This document shows, in pieces, positions 40,839-50,711 of a stretch of 64,000 bases of DNA (positions are counted from its first letter, which is position 1; the number at the start of each line of letters is the position of its first letter). A program made the position numbers and the translations under genes. The DNA lies in NCBI GenBank assembly GCA_950295325.1, contig OX485803.1, positions 57,739,554 through 57,803,553 on the forward strand. Reading direction: 5' to 3'. The notes beneath the pieces are model-generated. The model was not told the DNA's origin and did no database searches. It worked only from the letters and a program-made list of their open reading frames with translations. Origin of the DNA: Polytrichum commune. Its lineage: Eukaryota > Streptophyta > Polytrichopsida > Polytrichales > Polytrichaceae.

Positions 40839-41651
40839 TTATTTCTTTGCTACTTCTATTCGATCGATTTGCAACTTTTCTACAATTTCCGAGTCGGTTT
40901 CTTCAAGCCCGTTGGATTTCAAAACTGCCACCTTGATTGCATCGTTATGCCGTACATGTTGTTGCCCAAACCTACGGCTGACCATAAATTCGCGTGCGTC
41001 GGACATTGGTGAGTAGAACAATGACTGAAAGTAAGGAAGGAGGACCTTTGTCATGTCTGCGTCTTGCACCCGATTGGATGTGAATGGGTTGGGAAAGATA
41101 CCACACTCGTCCGGATTGCAAACAGATTTGTAAGGGCAATCGTCTACTAGAATGGTGTTGGAGGGTGCAGCTGTGATCCTTCCATAATCGAAGGATATAG
41201 GCGGCCACCAAAACTTGTTGAGTAAACTTTTCAAAAACAAAGGAGCTTCTGGCTTCAAAGGGTTCATGACGACATTGTTCCACATGTCCTTGAACAAGGT
41301 GCAATCCTCTTGGCCAAGTACTAATGCGGGTTTTGGGCCCCCGGCAAATAGATACTCCACCACAAGGTCTACAGTGGATTTTTTCATGGATGACCATATG
41401 CAAACATGGAACATGGAGGACATCCGCAACCAAAACACCTTGTATCCCAGTCTAGGTAGGACAACCTTGGGCCCTACCAAGGCCGGAGGTTTGTCCGGTG
41501 CTTTATCGTAAGTTATCCAAGTGGGCACAGTCACCATACCCGGGTTACGTCGGGAACAATGGCAAAATATGCCGTTTAAATCGAACACCACAATGAACCT
41601 TCGACTGGGTGTAGCAGCAGGCGCCTGCCGACATGAACCCACTGTGAGCTT
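40839..41651 (-). CDS. Element cargo: FCP1/NIF-like HAD phosphatase domain
   Basis: One exon from a CAG acceptor (exon starts at 41651) to a stop at 40839. It carries the three landmarks of the FCP1/SCP (NLI-interacting factor) branch of HAD phosphatases: FIVVFDLNGIFCH (motif I, nucleophile Asp at about residue 21 of the frame from 41642), VFWLRMSSMFHVCIWSSMKK (motif II, IWS), and ILVDDCPYKSVCNP (motif III, paired Asp near 167-168). GQEDCTLF corresponds to the segment between motifs. Motif I is DLNGI where classical FCP1 has DxDxT, so the acid/base Asp is Asn; this variant also occurs in some plant NIF-like proteins as I recall. Phosphatase activity is therefore uncertain. The exon has no internal stop, unlike its upstream neighbours. 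The gene start lies in upstream exons. Confidence 0.75.
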   Translation of the reverse strand, partial: KLTVGSCRQAPAATPSRRFIVVFDLNGIFCHCSRRNPGMVTVPTWITYDKAPDKPPALVGPKVVLPRLGYKVFWLRMSSMFHVCIWSSMKKSTVDLVVEYLFAGGPKPALVLGQEDCTLFKDMWNNVVMNPLKPEAPLFLKSLLNKFWWPPISFDYGRITAAPSNTILVDDCPYKSVCNPDECGIFPNPFTSNRVQDADMTKVLLPYFQSLFYSPMSDAREFMVSRRFGQQHVRHNDAIKVAVLKSNGLEETDSEIVEKLQIDRIEVAKK

Positions 41652-41711
41652 CTGACATGTGCTACATATAAATTAAACATAGAATGACCTCGCAAACCTA
41701 GGCATGATGGA

Positions 41712-42029
41712 CTAGACCATTAAGTAGTTCATTGTGTAGTCCTCCAAACCACGTGTGGTATGGGCGAACTCGAACGACAGGGAGAAATGGGCCACGATCA
41801 ATACCTCGTACTGTATTGGATTGAATTCCCATCGCTCAGAGTACCCTAGGGAAGGATCTTCGGGATACTTAGACATTAGTCTTTTAGCACACGCGATTCC
41901 CATCTCCCTTGTGAAAACTTGGCAAGGTCTATTGATCTTTGGGTATGTGTCATCGTAAACAAATAGCTTATCATAGACGACGTCTTTTGGTAGAGGCGCA
42001 TCCAAAGGCGCTATCGAATGTTGTGGAGC
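41712..42029 (-). CDS. Element cargo: exon of unknown function before FCP1 exon
   Basis: Starts after a clean acceptor (GGGTTCAG) with APQHSIAPLDAPLPKDVVYD and contains RPCQVFTREMGIACAKRLMS, then WEFNPIQYEVLIV. Phase 0 entry. The frame reaches TAG at 41712; the real donor may lie shortly before it. It sits directly upstream of the FCP1-like exon and downstream of 42146-42811, so it is probably an internal exon of one long minus-strand gene. No family recognised. Confidence 0.45.
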   Translation of the reverse strand, partial: APQHSIAPLDAPLPKDVVYDKLFVYDDTYPKINRPCQVFTREMGIACAKRLMSKYPEDPSLGYSERWEFNPIQYEVLIVAHFSLSFEFAHTTRGLEDYTMNYLMV

Positions 42030-42145
42030 CTGAACCCAAAACTACGCGAATTTAAATAAATGGGGAGGTGAAAAGGTCGAAATACACATATGTCAATCGA
42101 AACTAACATGCCTTTTAACGAATGCATTAGATGGAATAAACTTAC

Positions 42146-45100
42146 TTTGACATGTGAAGGCACCACTTTTAGAAGCTCGGCACGCCGTCTCTGATCGTCT
42201 TGGTTGTTGTGCGTCGTCCGAAAATCTTGGCAACTAACGTTGTTGAATACTGGATGGGGAGCCTTCTCGCCTTATGGCCAACGTGTCAAATACCTCCTAA
42301 CTGCTTGTGGAGCATTTATGGTGGCTTCTGGATTCGACGAGTCCAATGGGATAACATTGACAACACTCGTCGATGCCGTCGCATACGACTGTGGCTTTGT
42401 TTGAGGGCATTCCACGGCTCGAGTTGAAGCCTCTTCGTTGGCAACATCATCATCCACACCTTGCGGCGATAGCTCGACAATCTCCAAAGGTGAGGGCTCA
42501 AGTGGAGGCTGCGCAGAATGTGGCACTTGGATAACTTCTTGAATGATGTCACTAATTGTAGAATTTGCCACTTGTTTGATGCCAGTCGGCGAGAGTGCCA
42601 TACGCGGCGATGGAACCTGAGCTTGCACATGTTCTGGCGGTGAAGGGGCCGTGGGTGGAGCGCGGGTGACCACCGCTGCATCCGAAGTGTGTATGGGAAC
42701 CACAATATGCAAGGGGTTGATGTGCTCGTCGTCGATTGGGGTAAGTGACGTTTGAATAGACAAAATTGCAGTGTGTGATGCATCCACTCGTTCTGGGTTG
42801 TGCAGGCAAGCCTGTGAATTGCAAGACATCATTAAGGACAATTGAATGCAAACTAGAAAGTACATGTGCTAGACAAAAGAATCCACTTTATTTATAATAA
42901 ATGGTCGAACATATTGCATCTCCTCCCCACAAAGGAGGAGTTCCGGGTAATCAACACCCCTAACTCTATTTATTCTACTTGTCCTAGTCCATTTTTAGCT
43001 TCAAGATGCCGTGCCATCACCGACCTGGATCAAACATCCAGATGGAGATTCAGTCACTTAAACAGAAAAACTTGCATACTGAAATGTTCACGGGGATCGA
43101 ATATTTACACTGACCTCGGCCTTGTCGGAGGTGTCCATGGTTGTCGGTGCTGCATCCACGCAGGAGACATCCACTGCTTGCACGCCAATTGGGAGCGATG
43201 CGCCCACCTGATCGTTCACCCTTTCGGGCTCGGCTGCACCGACTGCAACATCCACTGTGGGTGTTGGTGTCGGCACTTGCTGAGGGGGGGTATTTTTTGC
43301 CAGGCCCAACGCTTCTTGGAGCAAGCCCGACAGCATGTTGGGCAGTGTGCTTCTCAAGATCCCCACAATCTTGTCTTCCAATACAGACTCCGCTATCACA
43401 GGCTCTGGAACCCGAGAACTATGTCTTTTCGTATGCCGGTCCTTGTGCTTGCCTCGCTTGGAGGCCTTGGATTTTGGGGCACTGGGCGGTGGCAGTTCTT
43501 CTTCGCTCTCAGACACAATTGACGCCGTGGAAGGCCGGGAGGTGGTTGCCACTTCGGGTGTGAGCTCAGCCGCATCACCTTCGGCCTCCTCTTGAACACG
43601 AGCCTGCTCATGTTCTCCTTGAGCCACCTCTCATTCTTCTTGTGCTCCCTCGCAAGCCCCTTCTTGTGCGTCGTCAAGGCCCCCCTCGAGCTCCCCCTGG
43701 AGCGTTCCCTCAAACTCCTCCTCACGGTCCGAGTACTCGGCATCTTGCTCTTCATTGGCATCTCCCTCGTGATCCTCGTCGCGATACTGGTCTTCGGCCG
43801 GGTCACCTTCCGCTAGAGAGGTGACATGCTTGTCCTCTTCAAATTCCAGGACCCTGCCGCGCATAGGTGAAGCCGCAGACTGTGGTTGTGGCGATTGTGT
43901 GTGAATGGATTCGCATTCATCCGATTGCGTATCCATATGGGCGCTTTCCCCTCTACTGGAGGCCTCCTCTGTATCCTGTTCACTAGGCGCCTCTTTGTCA
44001 TCATCGTCATATTCGGGCTCCTCATACTCGCCCTCGGATTCGTCTCTATCAACGTCCATGGTGTCGATGTCCAAACCGGGTGACGGATCTCGCGAGACAT
44101 CCTCCAGCAACAGTGCAGGGGGTGCTTCTTGCTGAGGTTGAGGGTGGTCATCTCTGTCACCTGCAGCTTCATGGTCTTCTTGGTCATCTTGAAAGTCCAC
44201 AGCCCGAAGTCGCCGAACGTGATCTATCTTCTCAGGAAGCGAGTGCATGAAACTAGAGTCCATGCACGAGAACACATGCTGTTCGTTCATCTGCATACAT
44301 GAACAATATCATAATAGATAAACAAGCCTGCGAATAAAAGCAAGGTTGCTGATGTTGTATGGACTCACCAATGCGGCAACAATAGGCTTCAATCCGCCGA
44401 ATAGATTTATCATAACTCCTCCCAAGCTTCCAAGGTTGCTGAGAAACGAGTTGTAAACCTCCATTCGCAACTCGCCTCTGTTCGCTTCGTATGAAAGCTC
44501 CGACCACTCCTTCGGGTTCACATTGTAACGCCGAGTTACAGGCGCTATCATGGGACATTGAAACTACTTGTGGCGCGGGAGGATACTTCGGCAAGTGAGG
44601 AAGTCCACATAAAAAGAGGGGTAGTTCTCAGCCAATCTACTTCCTTGTTGAAGGTTTGATCCTCAGCGTGACAAGGTAGATAAACTGACGGAACGTTCAG
44701 AAACGTCCCCGGGTGCTTGCGAATCAAGGTGGAGATGAACTCTTCAGCCGCGGGGTGGTTGCGCAAATCGGACACAATCATCCAAGCGGGAATTTTCTTG
44801 AGGCCCGGGACCCAAACCGGGTCCGCAACATACTTCACCAAAGACTCGACCACCGAAGATGACACTGGCTGATCGACACACCCCGAGATGAATCTAAAGT
44901 CGATGAAGCCCCCTGTAATGGTGAACTTCGAGAGCCAATCAGTGTCGACCTTGTCCTAGTTAGGGATCACCAACTTCCGCTTCAGAGGATTATAATCTAC
45001 ATATCTAGTGATCACTTGTCCTTGACTCTCTTCTACCGGTGTTTGCAGCCACTCTTGCAACAAACGCAAACATGCCGGGGTAGGGTCCAGTTTCTTGTAG

Positions 45101-45756
45101 TTCGGCAAACGCTTCTTATTTAGCCAACCATCACCTGCAACCTGATAAAGCTTCACCCATTTGGCCTTCGTGATGCCATGGTCCCTCTTAAATTTGTCCC
45201 AAACAGATCTATTAAGGCATTCATTGTCCTCCGAGTCCTTTCTCCAAATGCCAAGATCGTTTGGGTCGTGTGCTGACAACTCTTGCAGAAGAATATTCTT
45301 TCACTTCCTAAAATTACACCACGACTTCAAGGTCGTGACATCATGGTTATTCGTGGCTTGGAGAGAGACTCTAGGAACCTCTTCGCCAGGCCTCACCTCG
45401 AGAATACGTCTCGCACACAGAAGATAGTCGGGCCGTGTTAGGCCTGTCATCACCCTGAAAGTTTCCCTGGTCAATGGCTTACAAACATACGGCTTCTCCT
45501 CGAATGGTGTTGCCGATTTTTTCTTCTCGTGGCGGGCTCGTTGTTTCTGCTGCGCGTCCAGGTATTCTTCTAAGTAGGTGGAGCCTAGTTTGTCCGGGTT
45601 AATAAGGGTCCCTTTCTCGTGACCTTGAAATACCTTCTTCCACATCCTCGAGGTCTCATCATTTGCCATGATGAGTGCCAACTCGGCATTAAGGTCGTTG
45701 TGGATGATCCCTCTAGCAATGGCGGTAAATGAAGCCTCCATGCTTGTCGTGAAATT
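42146..45756 (-). pseudogene. Element cargo: middle of the long minus-strand gene, decayed
   Basis: Three exons with GT-AG borders: 44369-45756, 43115-44290 and 42146-42811. The first, entered in phase 0 from the ParB-like exon, has helical sequence of no known family (NPDKLGSTYLEEYLDAQQKQ, IPAWMIVSDLRNHPAAEEFI). The second is very acidic (EYEEPEYDDDDKE) with a basic stretch KRGKHKDRHTKRHSS that could be a nuclear signal. The third is Pro/Ser/Thr-rich. The reading frame continues across in-frame stops at 45301-45303 (TGA), 44956-44958 (TAG), 44564-44566 (TAG), 43631-43633 (TGA) and 42272-42274 (TAA), and a frameshift near 44640. All could be single C-to-T or G-to-A changes. The protein is therefore broken here. 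Confidence 0.6.
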
Positions 45757-45817
45757 CTGCAATGGAAAAGTGTTAGAACACAAGTTGAAGTAACTTTGAA
45801 TGGAGGATAGAGGCGAG

Positions 45818-46087
45818 GGAACTTCCTCTCGGCCGAGAAGAAGTTCCATCAATCCTCCCATCCCTCAATCAAGGATCAAGGGCTTGAGGGAGTTGAGGGA
45901 ACTTCCTCTCGGCCGAGAGGAAGTTCCATCAATCCTCTCATCTCTCAATCAAGGATGAAGGGCTTGAGGGACTTAAGGGAACTTCCTCTCGGCCGAGAGG
46001 AAGTTCCATCAATCCTCCCATCCCTCAATCAAGGATGAAGGGCTTGAGGGAGGTGAGGGAACTTCCTCTCGGCCGAGAGGAAGTTCC
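45818..46087. repeat. Palindrome array A: four 80-bp units in an intron
   Basis: Four copies of a 30-bp palindrome (core TTCCTCTCGGCCGAGAGGAA, flanked by GGAAC/GTTCC) start at 45818, 45898, 45978 and 46058, exactly 80 bp apart. The first has one mismatch. The units also share CAATCAAGGATGAAGGGCTT. The array fills most of the 440-bp intron 45757-46196. Confidence 0.95.
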
Positions 46088-46130
46088 CTCACCTCCCTCA
46101 AGCCCTTCATCCTTGATTGAGGGATGGGAG
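46015..46130. repeat. Perfect 116-bp palindrome
   Basis: The last unit of array A is extended: bases 46015-46072 and 46073-46130 are exact reverse complements with no spacer. The same peptide can be read from both strands here, an independent check of the symmetry. Perfect palindromes this long are usually unstable in replication or cloning. Confidence 0.95.
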
Positions 46131-46196
46131 AGTGAAGTCTGCATGTGGGAGTGCAAAAATAAAAGTTGGAATGGGAGTGGATATATGAAAACTTAC

Positions 46197-48359
46197 TCTC
46201 CATGCCTCCTTCATTTTGGGGTCTATAGTTGTCCCCACAACGTTGATCCGTTGTTTTGAGGGCCTCCCCAGTTTCACCCACACCCTACGACAGTACATAA
46301 TCTGTGTTGTCCAAGTAGGAGTGAACTTGTTGAAAGAATTAGAGTTGTTTAGAATATAGGAGAGACGAACTGTCATGCTTGGATCATTGGTCCAAACAAT
46401 CGTACAAGGCCAAATCTTCAATTTATCCTTCAGTGCTTGATCTGTATCCTTGTGCCCTATAATCTGCCTTGATGCAGCCACGCTGTGTTGACCGTTGATG
46501 ATCACAAAATTGCCGTCCTTGATGTCGTCCCAGGTCATTCCTTCTCTCCATGTCTCACCCTTATTGAGTTTCGGCATGAGACATAGATTGTGATGGGGCC
46601 AAGCTGGTGGGGTCTGTATAAGGTAGTTCTTCATGAGAGCTACTCCGGCATCATCCAATGGGCGAGTAACCTGATACGACTTTGCGCTCAACATCTTCTT
46701 TATGTGGACATAAAAAACTTTCTCGATGCCGAAAGGATATAGGTGTCCAAATAATTGGACGAATTTCTTGCGGTCCGCTGCAGCTTCCTCGAGACTTGGT
46801 TCCTCGCCATGCCCGATGACTCTGCCCCTCTCTGTTGCGGTGAGCACTAGTGGAGTTTCTTCCGATGCATCCGCAGCCTTCGCCTTCTTGGGTTTTGTCT
46901 TCCGCTCCTCATCAGTAGTCATCTTTGAGGCCGGAGGTTTCCTTGCACCTGATGTCTCTTGGGGATGGCTCTGCATAATTGGCGTCGCGTTTGTAGGCGT
47001 CGCCAAAGGAATGAGTTCACTAGAAGCCTTCTTGGGCTTCTTTGCCACTTTTCTTGTTCCTTCAACATCTTGATCGCCGGGTTTCTGCTTCTTGTGTTTC
47101 TTCTTCTTACTCCCCTCATCATCAGTCCTAGATTTCAGAAGTGTCTCAGCTTGTTTCTTCTTTTGCTTCCTCAGAGCCTCCCTTTCGTTCGCCTCTCTCG
47201 AATTGATATCACCTATTTCTTCAAGAAGGAAGTTAATTGCCTTCTTCGATACACCAGAGACCATCACTCTCTCCATCTCTTCTTTATCCGCAGGAGGAAG
47301 CATTTCGATTGATTGGGTAAATGGCTCCAGGTGAAATCTATGCCTTTTGCAGTCGATGGACAAAGTGCGTTCTTCGAGTCCTTCGAGCACCGATACATTA
47401 AGCTGGTCGCGATCGTTGACCAATGCCAGGGTTATTGCGTTTCCTGGGTTTGGAATCCAACTTTTTTCTATCATGTATGCGAAGGTTAGTTTTAACGGAG
47501 ATTCCTTGTCCCTCCTGTGTACCTGAATTGACTAGTGTCTCAAGTGAGTGTCTTTTAATTTCCAATAGACACCCTTTTGCCCTATTTCCATTGTCCCAAC
47601 AAGGTCTGTCCATAGCACTTCCTTGTCCATGTCACCTACAAGACAAATTGAAATGGTTAGTATTTGTGGAATAAAGCAAGCTTGAGAGAGCTTGCACCTT
47701 GAGGCTGTCGCATACGTTGATAGAAGGGGTTTACATAATGTGAGGGATGACTGCAAGGGAAAACTTCCTCTCGGTCGAGAGAAAGTTTTTCCTTTCCTGC
47801 TGTATGTTGATAGGGGTGGATTGAAGGCTAGGGAGTGAGGGTTAGGAGAGGGCTAATAAGATGAGTGTGCAAGGGAAAACTTCCTCTCGGTCGAGAGGAA
47901 GTTTTCCCTTTCCTGCTGTCATGTTGATAGGGGTTTGTCATCGAATACCTAACCCACAACATTCTAAATTGAAGGAAACCAGAAAAAATATAGAAGACAT
48001 GCATCCATTCCTCCATATTGGATTTACTAACATAATATAAACTAATGAAACATTAAACCAGCCCCCACGCTCCCCATGAGTAGGGATTGATTAACAAACA
48101 TCACATATCAGTTGTAAAAAACAATGACACTCTTTTTCTGTATCATTTTTTTGAAGTCGAACTTGTACCTTGCAAAGAGGGTTGAATTCAAGGCAAGGGA
48201 GTCGCAACTCGCGAAACTGTCTGAGATAACGAACCTGCCATTTTCCAACCATAGATCACCAAAATCGATTAATAATGTATGAAGACGTTTGCTTACCGCA
48301 GTAATTTTAGTCGCAAGCTCCATCAAAAACTTCTCTATTAAGCATTCACTACAGCACAT
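46197..48359 (-). pseudogene. Element cargo: ParB/sulfiredoxin-like domain protein (5' part of long gene)
   Basis: Exons 48297-48359 (ATG), 48169-48234 and 46197-47635 on minus. The large exon has an N-terminal part ending LKLTFAYMIEKSWIPNPGNA, then a Lys-rich tract with KKKKHKKQK (likely nuclear signal), then a domain resembling ParB/Srx: RPLDDAGVALMKNYLIQTPP (the helix before), NFVIINGQHSVAASRQIIGH (about residues 318-337 of the frame from 47474; compare the G-E/H-R-R-x-x-A motif of ParB and sulfiredoxin) and IWPCTIVW. In ParB this motif binds CTP and closes the clamp; in sulfiredoxin it binds ATP. The change from HR to HS leaves chemistry open. An in-frame TAG at 47532-47534 interrupts the exon, and the join of the 48169 and 47635 ends is out of phase, so this copy is damaged or my small exons are wrong. 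Confidence 0.55.
47758..47910. repeat. Palindrome group B: two copies in an intron
   Basis: Copies near 47758-47792 and at 47871-47910. The second is a 40-bp palindrome with 19-bp arms and a two-base centre (CTCTCG-GT-CGAGAG). Both lie in the intron between the 48169 and 47635 exon ends of the ParB-like gene. Confidence 0.85.
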
Positions 48360-48586
48360 ACTCAAGATTGTCGGTAATTAGACATCTTGGTTCCAAGATT
48401 CCAGTTCTTTGTAATGTGATCATCAATGAGCTTGATTTGAAACGTGCTTCTGCCTGGTGCAAGGATGACGATATTGACAAAGAAATGACTCGAATAATTG
48501 ACATCTTTGAATATTTAAAAAATGATTCTAGGCTAGGGAGACGTCAGTGTGTGTGAGGGTGGGGAGGGCTCTTAAAATGAAAGCCC

Positions 48587-48974
48587 AGGGAAAACTTCCT
48601 CTCGAGCGAGAGGAAGTTTTCCCTCTTCTCAAGTGTGAGTTTCAGGGTTGGGGGCTCTTAAAATGAGAGCCCAGGGAGAACTTCCTCTCGAGCGAGAGGA
48701 AGTTTTCCCTCTTGTCAAGTGTGAGTTTGAGGGTGGGGGGGCTTTTAAAATGAGAGCCCAAGGAAAACTTCCTCTCGAGCGAGAGGAAGTTTTCCCTCTT
48801 GTCAAGTGTGAGTTTGAGGGTGGGGAGGCCTCTTAAAATGAGAGCCTAGGGAAAACTTCCTCTCGAGCGAGAGGAAGTTTTCCCTCTTGTCAAGTGTGAG
48901 TTTCAGGGTGGGGAGGGCTCTTAAAATGCGAACCACCAGGGAGAACTTCCTCTCGCCCGAGAGGAAGTTTTCCC
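48587..48974. repeat. Palindrome array C: five tandem units of 86-90 bp
   Basis: Five palindromes of 34-38 bp start near 48587, 48673, 48760, 48848 and 48938, core TTCCTCTCG-AG-CGAGAGGAA (last copy centre CC), extended by GGGAAAAC/GTTTTCCC. Spacer units share CAAGTGTGAGTTTGAGGGTG and CTTAAAATGAGAGCC. The arms stay paired while spacers drift slightly. Confidence 0.95.
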
Positions 48975-49810
48975 TCCCATCCTGGTGCTTGTGAGGGAGG
49001 GTTTGTGTGAGGGATAAGTTATCCACACTATTTTGTGACACTATTTTGAGTTTTGAAAGATTGACTTGAATCAAGCATTAAATACCGACTGTGAATTCAT
49101 GCATTTGATATCAATGCACATGCCAAAACATAACTGTGTCAATGGCACTATCACACTGCAATGGCTCAATTTCTTGCAATAAGATGTGATTTTTCAATGA
49201 GACTGCATGATTATCACACAAACAATTAACGCAGAAGAAAGACAAACTTTGGAATTAGTTCGGCAACAACAAATACAATATAATCACTGGAGATTGAAAA
49301 GAAGAACATTTGCTTAGTTTAGTTTCTAGGGTTTAGTGTTTACATTGATGAATGCCACTACAACTACAATTGCTTCATTGATATTCAGCTAGATCCACCA
49401 TTATTTGAGGAAGTTGAGGAACAAAACATTGAAGATACTATGTTTACTTATTCCGATATGAGGGAGTAAGATGCATTCAAACGTAACTAAATAACCACCT
49501 TATATCCGAGTTCTCACTGTATCTGCAGAAACTGCATTCTCACTATTGCAAGCAGACTATGCAATCAGCATCGCCTCCCAAAGTTTAGAGAAACCACCTA
49601 CCACCCAAGAAAATCTTTTACTAAGGACAGAGGGTTAGTGTGAAAATAGTCATTGGCACAAAAGAACAGTTGTGGTCAACACATCTCATTGCAGCTTACT
49701 TGAGTTCAGCTGATTCAAAAGATCAAATTAGCAATCACACATCTTTCAATCCTAGACATTCAACCCTGACATTTCAGGAACCAAGCACATTGAACCCAAC
49801 ACAATGAACC

Positions 49811-50055
49811 CAACACATTCAAGCCAGAAATCTCAGCAACCTAAAGCATTCAACCCAACACATTCAAGCTAGAAATTTCAGCAATCTAAAGCATTCAACT
49901 CAACACATTCAAGCAAGAAATCTCAGCAACCTAAAGCATTCAACCCAACACATTCAAGCCAGAAATTTCAGCAATCTAAAGCATTCAACTCAACACATTC
50001 AACCCTGAAATTTCTGCACCCCAACCAACAACTCAACACATTCAACCCTGATAGA
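49811..50055 (+). repeat. 45-bp tandem repeat, about 4.5 copies
   Basis: ACATTC recurs at 49815, 49860, 49905, 49950 and 49995, exactly 45 bp apart. Units contain AAGCCAGAAATCTCAGCAAC and CTAAAGCATTCAACCCAACA. No open frame runs through all copies. Confidence 0.9.
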
Positions 50056-50275
50056 TAACTCAAACACATATTCTAAGTGGAGAGAGCACAAATCTGACTT
50101 GAGAGATGCACACCGGTTATTTTCAGATGTTCATAGAAATCGCACAAGACCAACAGATTCAAAGCACATACAAACATACTCATAATGACTAAAAGAATGT
50201 GCATCAAATCGCTCCATACCAACATTCAAACATGAAGTTTTTAGCAAAATCTGGTGTAGTGGTGGAATACTCACC

Positions 50276-50711
50276 AGAAGTTGTGAGGCGTGCCGAAGAT
50301 TTCCGAAGCCGCTGGATATGCACCTCCGCGCCCAAACCTGGAGTAGTGGGAGATTGCGCGGAAATGCAATGAGGCGAGGAAATGTGAGGCAATGCGAGGA
50401 AATGTGAGGAAATGCGAGGAAAAGAGAGGGAGAGAGTTGGAGTGAGGGAGGGAGGGAGGAGGGGAGGGAGGAGGTGCGGCCACAAATGAAAAGGCGCAAT
50501 GATTCCGAAGGGACTCCACCCGGGGGCCTTGGATAGTGGCCCGCATCGACGGCCTACATTGAGCTGTCATTATAAACGGCCAAGATCGTCTCACCTACCC
50601 ATGATGACCCTCTATACCGACTAATAGCCCATGTAGGGGAGCTCCAATCGACATGTGTCGATAGAGTACGTTTGGACCGGGGGGGGGGCACGTAGGCAAA
50701 CCTATATATAT
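50276..50711 (-). promoter_or_regulatory. Putative promoter and first non-coding exon of minus cargo gene
   Basis: On minus, a TATA-like TAAATATATATAGG lies at about 50700-50711. About 200 bases downstream is a pyrimidine-rich leader (minus strand CTCCCTCCC) from about 50475 to 50400, and it ends at a strong donor CTTCTG/GTGAGT near 50275. This fits a transcribed leader exon spliced to the ATG exon at 48359. All inference from sequence signals. Confidence 0.35.

Larger units (their letters stand above)
48360..50275. other. Presumed long first intron/leader of the minus cargo gene
   Basis: Contains palindrome array C and the 45-bp tandem repeat. A plus frame at 48368-48556 looks somewhat coding-like but matches nothing I know. 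Otherwise I see no gene. Confidence 0.4.

Noticed and set aside
42866-43816. Several plus-strand frames of up to 218 residues
   Set aside because: They are antisense shadows of the acidic and Pro-rich minus exons, with Cys/Arg-rich composition and no motif.
46009-46281. Mirrored open frames on both strands encoding the same peptide
   Set aside because: They are a consequence of the 116-bp palindrome and lie in an intron.
45818-48974. Regularly spaced repeats resembling a CRISPR array
   Set aside because: The units are whole palindromes with near-identical spacers in a plant-type genome and no cas genes, so they are tandem satellites.
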